Assembly (NCBI GenBank): GCA_000727475.1
Contig: KL647307.1
Coordinates: 1,784,850-1,848,849 of the forward strand
Origin: Sarcocystis neurona
Lineage: Eukaryota; Apicomplexa; Conoidasida; Eucoccidiorida; Sarcocystidae
Direction: 5' to 3'
Length of the DNA: 64,000 bases
Both the position numbers and the translations under genes were made by a program. Below the pieces are notes generated by a model, which was given only the letters and a program-made list of their open reading frames with translations, was not told where the DNA came from and made no database searches. Below, piece after piece: positions 14,601 to 26,600 of the stretch. The first letter of the stretch is position 1; each line of letters opens with the position of its first letter.

Positions 14601-17600
14601 TGGCGATGGTGCTGCTCGACACGGCGCTGCGGGAGGACTTTGGCTTCGCGAATCTGCTGTGGGTTTTCTCTGGAAGACGCGGGGTGCACTGCTGGGTAAG
14701 CCACGCGCAGAGCAGCAGCGACAGCAAAGAACGAGAAAGGCCGGGGGTGGGCAGGAAGCGACGAGGATCGGAGGACCGGACCTCTGCAGAAGCAACGCCG
14801 GAAGCGAAGGAAAAGAAAAGAAGAGCCGAAGAAAGCCGAAGAGAGACAGCAGAAGGCGAACCAGAAAAAGAGAAAGGGAAGAACATATGTGCGTCTTTCT
14901 TCTTTGTGCGGGGGCAGCACTTCGAAGGATAGAAGCCTGTCTCCGGTGACCCGCTTGTGGGGCTGGTGTACGTACACCGCAGGTCAAGAGACACAGACAG
15001 ACACAGGAAAGCAGTTGAGCTATCGCCGCCATTATTGCCGATAAAACTGCCTTGCAGCATTTCTTAAAAGAGATATATCTGTCGGCCGGACTGCTCCTTG
15101 GGAAGTTTCTTCTTTTGTTAAGCCGAACGCTTTTCGCATGTCTCCCCCGCTCTCCTCGCCACACTTCTACCCGCAGCAGCAGTCAACGACACACTCCCCG
15201 CGCAGCACGCATGCAGAAAGCTCCCGCGTTTGCTTCCCTTCTCTCCCCTCCCTTACCGCCTCTTCTGAGGAAGACGCGCCACGCTGAAAGTTGTCCTTTC
15301 CGTTTCTCCACTGCCGTCTCCGGCCATGAGACGCATGCAAGAGGAAGGCGTACACGGCTGGACGCAGGTCCCCGACGCATTTCTCGACGACGAAATATAT
15401 GCGGCCGGACGGGTCGCTGACGTGGGACACTCCCCGCAGATGCATTTTCACAGAGATAGAGACTCCCAAGGATGGCAGCGGGGGGCCAGCCGGTCAGCGC
15501 AGACCTGTCCATCTGCATGCGTCAGAAGCAGTGCTTTGCTTCGTGAAGTTCGCGAACCGGAGCCTCTGCATACGTCTTCATAGGTGTACATGTGCGTATA
15601 TGTGTGTGTATGCTAGTCTGTATGCATATGTGTGTGCTTGTATATGTATATATGTATATGGGTATGTGTGTGTACGTGTGTACGTATACGTCTGCACACG
15701 CTTGTATGTGGCTGTATGTATATGTATGTATATGTGCGTATATGTACGTATATGTATGTGTATATGTATATATGGGTATGTATGTATTTATATGTCTGTA
15801 TATATGTATTTGAATGTATGTGTGCGTATGTGGATGTATATGTAGGACGTGGGTATTTATACGTACACACACACACACACATACGTCCATACATATATGT
15901 GGATATGTATCTCTATGCGTGTATGTGTGGACGCATGCGTGTATATACATCTGCATATCTATAATCTTGTATATTAGTGCACATACATGTACATATATCT
16001 ATTTATAGATACGACGTGTATGTGTATATGTATGTGGATTGATCAGTATATATACATATATATATATATATATGGTGTACATATATATATGTGGATGTCT
16101 GCCTGTATTGATCCGTACACGCAGACATATATACAGATCTATTTGGGTATCTACGCATATATATATATATATATTCGATATGTATATTTCTGTCTGTATG
16201 TATATATGTGTATATCTACAGTCTTGTATATAAATATCCATACATGTGCGCATATGAAGTTTTATCGATTTTCTGTGTGTATGCATGTATGCATGTATGT
16301 ATGTATACGTGTATGTGTGTGTGTCACATGTATATATATAGGGAGCACGCGTGTCTATACCTCTGCCGTCGACGGGGAAGGGAGGGACTTTGAGGAGAAG
16401 AAGAAATTGCAGAAGGAAATATTGAGCTTCCTCGCAGATAGCGCTGTCTGGGCCCCATGCGACAGCAGGCGTAGCAGCAGCAGGGGGAGCTGCTGCTGCA
16501 GAAGGCAGTTCGTTCTCTCTTCCTCTCCGTTTCTTAGAGACGGGGAAGAGAAGTCGCTGCCCGTTGCAGGCCCCCCTACACTGCGCAACATGAGGAGAAC
16601 AGAAAAGATGCAGGAAAGGAGAGCCGATTTCCTGCCGCAGTGCTCCGGCGAGGGAACGAAAACCCCCGGCAGCTGGTGGCTGTCTTCTTCGTTTTGCTGT
16701 TCCTTCTCGGTTGCCTCCTCCTCTCTGCTTCTTGTTTTCCTTCTTCTACATGTTCTTCTTCTTCTACTACGTTTTCTTGTCCCTCTACGTTCTGTTCTTC
16801 TCCTCCTTCTTCTTCGTCTTCTTCTTCTTCTTCGTCATCTTAATCTTCTTCGTCATCTTCATCTTCGTCTTCTCCTCCTTCTTCTTATTCGTCTTCTTTG
16901 TCTTCTTCTTCGTCTTCCTCTTCTTATTCTTCGTCTTCATCTTCATCTTCATCTTCTTCTTCTTCATCTTCTTCGTTTTCTTCTTCATCTTCTCTTTCGC
17001 GCTTTCTTCTCCTCCTCCTTCTCGTCCTCCCTTTTTCTGGCAGTTCTCTGCCGTGCACCCTCTCTGCATGCGGGTGGTTCTCCGTCTTCCCTTCGTCGCT
17101 TTTTTATTTTTTTCTGCGTCTTCTTCTTCTTCTTCCTCTTCTTCTTCGTGTCCTCCTCGTCTTTCTCTGTCTGACGATTCGCTTGCGTCCTCACAGCACG
17201 TGATTCGTTAGCTTCCATCCTTCCGGTCCTTTTCTTGCTTTTCCTCTTCTTCGTCTTCATCTTCTTCGCCTTCTCCATCTTCGTCTTCATCTTCTTCTTC
17301 ATCTCCTTCTCCTTCTTCTTCTACGTGTTCTTCTTCGTTTTCACCTTCTTCACCTTTTCTTCTTCTTCTTCTTCATCTTCTTCGTTTTCTTCGTCATCGT
17401 CTTCATCTTCATGTTCACCTTCATCTTCTTCTTCATCTTCTTCGTCTTCTCCTCCCTCTTCCCCTTCTTCTTCGTCCTCTTCTTCATCTTATTCCTCGTC
17501 TTCATCTTCATCTTCTTCTTTGTCTTCATCTTCATCTTCTTCTTTGTCTTCTTCTTCTATTGTCGTGTTTTCTTCTCCTACGTTCTGTCCTTCTCATCCT

Positions 17601-20600
17601 CCCTCTTCTTCGTCTTCTTCTTCGTCATCTTCATCTTCGTCTTCTTCGTCTTCATCATCTTCGTCATCTTCTCGTTTTTCTTCGTCTTCTCTTCTCTCCG
17701 TTCATTTCCTTCTCTCGCTTTGTTTCCCTCTTCTCTTCCGTCATTTTCGTTCTCACCTGTTCGCTGCCTTCTGCGTCTCCCGCTGCCCGTCTTCCTTCGG
17801 TTGTCTTCCTTCGGTTATCATCTTCCTTCGGGTATCTTATCTTCCTTCAGTTATCTTCCTTCGGTTATCTTCCTTCGGTTGTCTTCCTTCGGTTATCTTC
17901 CTTTGATTATCATCTTCCTTCGGTTATCTTATCTTCCTTCGGTTGTCTTCCTTCTTCGATTATCTTCCTTCTTCGGTTATCTTCCTTCTTCGGTTATCCT
18001 CCTTCTTCGGTTGTCTTCCTTCGATTTCCCTTCTTCTGCTGTCCACCTCTTCGGGGATGCTCTCTGTTTGTGGTGTCGTGGCGCTGCCTGTCTTCAGGTC
18101 TGCGATTCTGCTGCCCGGCTGCTGCCGTCTGAAGCCCGCGCGCATCTTTGCGAGTACCTCAATCTGTGCACCGTACGACCGACTTTTCTCTCGACAATTT
18201 CCCCCATTTCCCCTCCTCACTCTCTGTCTCTTTCTCTTCTCTCTCCTGGACACACACACACGTATACGTGTGAATAAATATATAGACGTCAACCAGCAGC
18301 CCCACGCATTCTATGAAGAGACAAGAGCGCAAAAATTCGCTTTACCTTCTTCTCTGCATCTGCAGCTCCACGTCCACATCCGTACAGGTCGGACATTTCT
18401 ACATATATATATGTGGATGTATATGTTTGTGCGTGTATATACATATATATGTTTGTACGTGCATATGTATGTGTATGTGGTTACTTGGATGTATATGTGT
18501 GTGTGTATATGTCTATACACATGTGTCTATATATCCATCTGTATACGTGCGCAATCACGCATATATGCGCCTCTAGTAACACTTGAGAATTGTTGTGCAT
18601 GCATGTGGACACCACGTCTGTGCGGGTGTGGTGGCACCGTGGCGTGGCTTCTCTATAGACTTACATACAAACCTCCTGCCGCATATATGTATGTATGTAG
18701 GAACATATATATATATATATGACGTGTGTGTGTAGAGGAGCGATCGGCCTGAAAAAGTTGATGCGCTGCCTTCTTCTCTACATTCCAAGCCCCGCTTCCC
18801 CACGTTGGTACGACGAATAGTTGTCCCAGTGTATATCTGTGTATGTATATATTCATACATACATGTGTATATGTATATGTGTGTATTTGTATGTACGTAT
18901 ATATGTATATGTATGGTATGCCTGGATATGTGTGTGTATGTGTGTGTGTAAATATATGTGTATACACAGATATGGGTATGTATAGATATCTACGGGCAAC
19001 CAGGGAGATATGTATGCTCGCCTGTGTTAACACGTGTGAATTTGTGTACGCGTATGTACGGCACGTCTGTGCGTATTCGGCTTCGCGTGGTCGTTTTCGT
19101 GGCCCCTGCGGACGTTGCAGCAGCGCAGCAGTGATGCTGCGTTGCGCAGATACTTCTGAGGCTCTTCTTCCTTTTCTTCTCTTCTTTCAAATTCTCCATG
19201 CGTCTGTGTGTCTTCGTTGAACGTCTCTCTACGCATGTCCTGAAGAGTGTGAGTCGACTCTATTTTTGTGCATATGCACAGTTCCCACCATGCGCATCTC
19301 TATGTGTGGATCTCTCCCAGTCCTATGCATGAATGTATATATATACGTGTATATATATATGTGTATGTCTGCGTGTGGGTGGCGCGGGTTGTAGTATTGC
19401 GTACTCATTTGCAGAAGCTCCTGGGAAGGACTTATGCAAGCACTTACATATATATATATATATCAATCTATATGAATATACGCATATATATGTGGATATG
19501 TATACATACACACACACACACACACACGTCCACAGACGTGGAAGTGTATGTGCCTGTGTATAACTATCAGCCTGTATATCTGTGTGTATCTCTCTATATG
19601 TATACACACACACATATACATACATAGAGGTACGCGTATAATCGCGTACAGAGACAGTAGGTCACACGTGTACAGCTCCCCGCCTGTAGACACCCACACA
19701 TAGATTTACTTTCATACACACGTTCATTTCTACGTGTATGTCTTCACATATACATCTCTTAGTATACGTGTCTTCAACACAGACGTGTGTACACATGCGT
19801 GTGCGCCTGTGTTTGTCTACATATATGTGTCAACACATATATGTGTGCATCCCTCCGTATACAGTCATAGGTGCACGTGCCTCCATATACGAGCCTACGT
19901 ATATGTGTCTACATGCGCGTGTATACGTATCCGCCTGTGTCTACATATCTCTCTCTCCGTAGCCCTCCATATGCAGCCCTACGTCTCTACACGTGCGTGT
20001 GTCTACTTCCAATACGCTTTGCAGGTCCATATCGGCGTCCACGTGTCTACACATACGCGTTTATATGGGGAGCTCTCTTTGTGCATCCCCCCGTATGCGG
20101 CTCTACGTACACGTGTCTACATATGATGCCTCTACACACGTGGGTGTCTACCTACACATCGTTACATCCCGGCGCACACGTGTCTACACATACGTGTCCA
20201 CACGCACGCCTTTATCTGTGCATGTCTACGTAAACACCCCTCCACATGCAGCTCGACGTATACGTGCCTGCATACACGTGTCTACACAGGTACACCTGCG
20301 TCCCTATGTATTCCTACTAATACGGCCCCACATATGCGCCTTCACATACGACCACACATACATCCTCTCTATATATCTGTGCGTACATAACTACGCAGTC
20401 TTCCTCTTCCCCTGTACACATACATGCCAACACGTGTATGACTCTCCGTCTCCGTGTCTCCGTCTCCGTGTCTCCGTCTCCGTGTGTCTGTCTCTGTGTA
20501 CCGCTGTGTCTCCACCTGTAGACACGTGTGTCTGTCATGGCGCAGAGTCTGCACGGGAGGGGTGTTCAGGCTTGCTGTCTGCTGCATGCGAGATAAGCCG

Positions 20601-23600
20601 AGCCGGGAAACCCGCGTTTTCTCTTCTTCAGCCTGTCTGTCTCTGTGTTGATATGCGTGTGTGTGCGGCCGCTCGCCTCGTGGGCAGGGGACGAGCCAGC
20701 AGACGAAGAAAGTATCTCTGCGGCCGCGGCTCCTGGGAGGCGGCGGAGGACGTGGTGGGGGAGCGTACGCCTCGCAGCATTACTTCGTTGAGTGAGCGCC
20801 AGGAGCGCCACAACTTCTTCGGGAGCCTCTCCACGAAGTCGCACCAGCACTTTCTTCTTCAGGAAGTGTGCATCCACGTGAATTTGCATGCCTGTGTGGA
20901 CAGAAGCGAACGCAGATGTAGACACGTACGTAGACACGGCGAGGGGAAGAGAGAGACGGAAAGAACACGCGAGACGACGATTTCTTTGCGTAGTCGAAGA
21001 CATCCCGCGCATGCACTTCTCCTCACTCCCCGTTCTTTGAAGTGTGGCTCACGGCAGATCGACTAGAAAAGTTTCTCTTCTGCCACGTACATAGGCGCAC
21101 TCCCACACGCTATACCTGTAGATATCATTGATATCCATGTATCTGTACAGATATGCCTATACATATATGTATACATATGTGTCTATGTTTATAAGTATCA
21201 ATAGGTGTCTATAAATGTATATTTACAAATGTATACGTCTTCATATGTATGTACACGTATGTCTCTATATGCATATATATGCATGTATATATGCATATGT
21301 GTGCGTATCCTAGTATATGTATACGTGTTGTATATGTATGTAGATGCATGTGTATATGCGTCTCTATATATGTGTATGTGTGTGTGTGTGTTTATATAGA
21401 GAGAGGAAGATATACTCGTATACTTACACACTTGTATACACATGTATATGTATGTATGTGTATCTGGAGAAAAAGAGAGACAAGTACGTTTGTCTACACA
21501 TATATACATGTATGTGGAGACATATTCATCGTCGGAGAAGTGAATGCTGGTGTGGACGTGTCTGAACTGAAAGCAGTTGTATTGAAAAAGAGACAGCAGA
21601 GAGAGGGAGACGGGGAGACGAGACGCGCGCGTTTTGGTTGCATTGCTGTGTGCAGCCGTGCGTTCTGCGTAGCGTACAAGCACTTTCCTCGTTTGCTGAA
21701 AGAGCAAGACTTCTTCAACGACTTGCCCGCGTCTCCTTCAGCGGCAGGCGCAGCAGAAGCCGGAGGAGGAGGAGGCGGATCAGCAGCGGCTTTTGATTTG
21801 CTGCTGTCTGAGGCGAAGGAGGGAATCTCGTACAATTACGAGAAGCTGCTGGGCTACTTGCCCGACCCCGAGGAGAACAGCGGCAGTAGCTGGAACGCGC
21901 ATGCGTCATCACGCGCGGCTCATAGCAACAGCAGTTCTTCTTCGTCTTTTCCTCTTCCTGCTTCTTCTTCGTCTTTCTCTTCCTCCTCTTCGATCAACGG
22001 CAGCAGCAAAGACGCTGCGCCGGGAGTGCTGCTGCAGGTGCGGGCGTTCATCAAGCGCAAGCAGCAGCAGCGGCAGCAGCAGCAACGCCGACAGCAGCAG
22101 CGCCAACAGCAGCAGCAACACGGCAACGACAGTCGAGGCGCGCCTTCTGCTGCTGCTGGTGCTGCTGCGCAGCCTCTCGTCCCCTCGTATTCCTCAGAAG
22201 AACTCTTTGCTGCGTTGTGTCTCGCTGCCGGTTGCCCACTGCCCGAACAATTTGACGGGTCCCCTGCAGCTCTGAAGAGCGTTCCTTACTTCATCAAGGA
22301 AATCGTTCTCGCCTACGCTTACCCCAGGCTTGATATCAACGTCAGGTAGGTCTTCTTCAATACTGCTGCTGCTCCTATATGGGGTGCAGCTGCAGCAGCA
22401 GAACGGCAGCGCAACAGCAGAACGGCGACAGCAGCAACAGCATGGCAGCAGCAGAAACACGGCAGCAGCAGCAGCAGGGCAGCAGCAGACACACGGCAGC
22501 AGCAGCAGCAGGGCAGCAGCAGAAACACGGCAGCAGCAGAGAAACAGCAGCGGCAGAAAAACGGCAGCAGCAGCAGCAGTGCAGAAAGAAACGCGTTGAA
22601 CGAGAACCTGCTGCAGTGACGGTTGCACAGGAGACAAAGCGACCTCCTCAGGGGGAGCAGCAGCAGTCAAGAGTCACGTCGAGGAAGACAGCAGCAGCAG
22701 CAGCCGCAGCAGCAAGATGGAAGCGCTGCCTGATGTGCTCGAGCGCAACAGCAGCAGAAGCACACAGGTGTGTGCGCATCTAGAAGAGCAGCAGCAGCAG
22801 TGTAGGTGTAGCGCCTGCTGCAGCAGGAGCAGCCGCGGCCACGAGACAGTTGCACCAGGAGGCGCATCAGCAGCAGCCAAGGCGCAGAGGCGCGTGCGTC
22901 GGCAGTGGCGAATAAGCAGCAGCAGCGGAATATGCAAAGCTGTGCCGCTTTTGCTCTGCAGCAGCGCCGATGCAGAGAACCGGCGACGGTACCGCAGCAG
23001 CAGATGAGGAAAAGGCAGCAGCAACACTTGAAGAGAGCAGCGCGCGCAACAGCACAGCGATGTTTCTTCGCCCTAAGTGAGAACTTCCTTAGAAGTTTCA
23101 ACAAGCACAAGGATGATGGAAAAATTATCTAAGCAAACATTCGTATACACGTATGTAAATGTGTATATTTTGATAGATCTATATACTTGCTCACACAGAC
23201 ACTAACGTATGTATATATCCATATACATGCGTGGGGTCATATATATATGTATATATATACACGCATGCATGTCTACATGGGTCTGTGTGTGGACGCGAAG
23301 GTATAGACGTAGAAATATGAGTACGTCGTTTTGACTCCATGCGGCGCTGGTGTGGGAAGCTCTGCTGAGGAAGTAGTTATTTAATTCAACGATTGCCTAC
23401 GGATAAAAGAAGCAGGAAGAGGTGTGCTGGCGACGGAGACACGTACGTCCTCGGGCAAGGAAGGGACGTCGGCGCACCGGCAGCAGCTACGTACAAACAC
23501 GTGCGTCTCTCGGCTCGTGGTCGAAACTGCTGCTGCTCTACTCCTCTGCTGCTGCTTCGTATTCAGCCGGAACTGTGCTCGCGAAGTTATCTACTTTCCG

Positions 23601-26600
23601 CTACTGCTGCTGCTCCTGCTGCTGCAGGTGTGGGTGCGCTGCTACTGCTGCTGCGCTGTCGCTGCTGTCCTGCCCCCCCGTCATCTTCTGCCTCGCGCTG
23701 CAACTGCTGCCTCACCACGGCTTTGACGACTGCTGTTACTGCTGCTGTTTCTCGCTCTCCTCACCCGCTGCTGCTCCTGCTGCTTCTCGCTCTCGTGGCC
23801 CGGTGCTCCTGCTGCTGTGGCTGATCCCTTGCGTCTCCTGCCCCGCTGCTGCTGCTGCGTCTCGCCCTCCTGACCCGCTGCTGCTGCTGTAGCTGATCTG
23901 CTCGCTCTCCTGGCCCGCTGCTGCTGCTGTGGCTGATCTCCTCGCTCTCCTGGCCTGCTGCTGCTGCTGCTTCTCCCCCTCGTGACCCGCTGCTGCTGCT
24001 GCTGGTTCTTGCTCTCCTGACGCCCTCTTCCTGCTGCTGTGGCTGCTGTATCTCGCCATCCTGCCCCGCTGCTGCTGCCCTTGGGGGCTTGCTTGAGTCG
24101 TTCGCTGCTGCTGTTGCTGCTCCTGCTTCTTCTCCATGTTTCCGCGTGCTCCTGCTGCTCTCGCGAGGGCTTCTTTTTGCTTCAAAAGGGTACGGCAGTG
24201 GGGACAGACGTCTCTGCAGGCCTTCCCTCTCAGACAGCTGCTGCTGCTGCTGCCCTGCCTCTCTGCAAAAATCGGTGACGTTTTCCCTGCTCTTTCTTCC
24301 TTTCTTTCTCTGCAGCAAAGATATCGCTCACCTTTTGAAAGCTCCTTTCTGCGTCCACCCCGGCACAGGTACTGACAACGTTCTCTCTTCCACGTTACAC
24401 TCCTACGCAACTCCTTCATATCTGCTGCCCACGTACATCTGCACACCGCCAGACACATACACTCATACACCTTCTCCATCTATATACATACACACATACA
24501 CGTTTCCTGTAGATACTACCCACGTGTGCGCGTATTCGTCTCTGTGTGTGTGCCTGCGTCTCTCTCTATCTTCTCGTACACATGTAATTCTACACGTGCG
24601 TCCCTTTGTCTTCCTCTCTCTATCTCCTTCTGCATGTGTCTTCTCTCTATAGACGCATGCACACACACACACATACGTGGACGTGTGTCTGGGCGTCTCT
24701 CTATCGTTAGCTCCGTCTCCCTGCGTGTCTCCGTGTCTCCCTCCCTGCCTTTCCGTCTCCCCGTCTCCCTTCCTGCCCCACTCGCTGTCTCCGTCTCCCT
24801 CTCCGCTTCTGTCCCAGTCTCCCTGTCTCTGTCTCTGCGCATGCAGCCGGTGGACGTGCGCCCCTGGCTGTGGTGTGTCGTTAGATCTGAAAGAACCCAC
24901 GTGCTGTCTTTGGGCATGCATGAGAGAGCGCCGCGAGGAAGTCGACGTCCCGCAAAAGAGACTGCTGCAGCTGCTGATGGTGCTGCTGCTAGTGCTGCGG
25001 CTGCCGATGCTGCTGTTGCTGCAGCTGCTGGTGCTGCGGCAGGTGAACTTCCGCTGTCGGCGAAGTTGCTGCTGCCCTATCTCTGGTGTCAGAGACAGCT
25101 TCTTTTTCTTTCTGTTCTCACTCGTCGCTATCTCTCCCCAGAAAAGTGCATGTCTACCTGTTAGTCTATCTATGTATATACACGTATATACCTATCTACG
25201 TGCAGACACACAGGTCTATCTGTCCCCTCCTTCTACACCTACACCGGTGTCTCCGTACACGAGCCCCCCCCCCGCCCACGTTTTCCTTCTCTGTCTCCAT
25301 CGGTCGCGGAATGCCAAGACATCCACTCCGCCGCACACACAGATATATGAACACCGACACACAGAGGGAGATGGAGAGACACATGCCCAGACGCATGCGT
25401 TTGCTTCCCTCTACCTATACACAAATACGTCTATGTAGAGAGAGTTTCGCACAATATATAAACTGTTGTGCGTGAGGATCTCCAGCAGCTCCTCCCTCTG
25501 TCACACATCGCCCCGCGGTCACCAACCGCCTGCACGTCTCGAGGGAGGCGGAGACACCGACACCACGCATGTGGGCGGGGGGTTGGACGACCATGCGCGG
25601 ACAGGGACGCAGGGCTGCTGTTTCTGCTGCCAGAGAGTACGTGTGTGACAACGCGGAAGAATTCGGAAAACGAAACGAGAAGACTTCCGACTGCATCACC
25701 GCCGTCGACCGTACGAGAGGTGGCGCGGAAAGGGGTTGAAGGAGGGGAAGGAAGTCAGGGGAAGAAAAGAGCCACCTCTGCCCGCAGTTGGCTGCGGTCA
25801 CGCAGATATATGTAGAAGTCTTCGCCGCGCAGCCACGTCTACGAAGATACTCCTCCCCCGTCGCTGCGTCTGCCGAGGCCGCAGACAGAGACGGCATGTG
25901 GCTTCGCATGTGTCTGTCTGTCTCTTTGTGTGAGGGGGATGCGGGAGGATGCGCCTCGTTTTTGACGGGGGGACGGCGGGCACAAACAGCAACATGACGC
26001 GCGCATGCGTCTCCGCTTGTTTTTCTCTCAGGTCGCATATGTGTCCCCCTGGAGCCGCCTCGCACGACGGATGTGCCCGAGTTGCTCACTTTCGACCCCA
26101 ACCGCGTGCCTACCCTCAGTAAATTCTCATAACTCTCCTCTCTCCTATACTCGCAGACCACGGAGCTTGTCTCGTCTCCGCTGCTGCTCTTACTGCTGCC
26201 TCGGGGCTTCGTGTGCTGCGACTGCCACTGCGTCTGCGTCTCCTGCTGTTGCAGCCGCTGGCACTGCTGCGACTCCTGCCTCTGCTGCGGCTGCTGCTGC
26301 TACTGCTGCGGCTGCTGCTGCTACTGCTGCGGCTGCTGCTGCTACTGCTGCGGCTGCTGCTGCTCCTGCGTCTGCCGCTGCTGCTCCTGCGTCTGCCACT
26401 GCTGCTGCTGCTGTCTTGTTCCTTGTCGAGGGTCCCTCGCGCTGCGTGTGGTGCTGTTCTCCCCTTTTGCTGCTGTCGTCGGTGCGCGGGGATGGCCCCG
26501 GCTGCTGCTGTTGGTGTTGCTGCTCTTCGGATCCGACAGGCCCCGTCGCAGCAGCCGACTTCTTCTGTTGATCCTCCCCTCCGCACGCTGCTGCTGTTTC

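Noticed and set aside
15366..15440. Frame [18 protein letters not shown] after a gacgcag acceptor as the exon after SGRRGVHCW
   Set aside because: Poorer match than 18098 and no usable donor phase.
16356..16460. Frame reading [20 protein letters not shown], first taken as a primase exon
   Set aside because: The true continuation [10 protein letters not shown] was found at 18098 in perfect phase, with exon 7 (KKVSL) after it. This frame then duplicates no needed segment.
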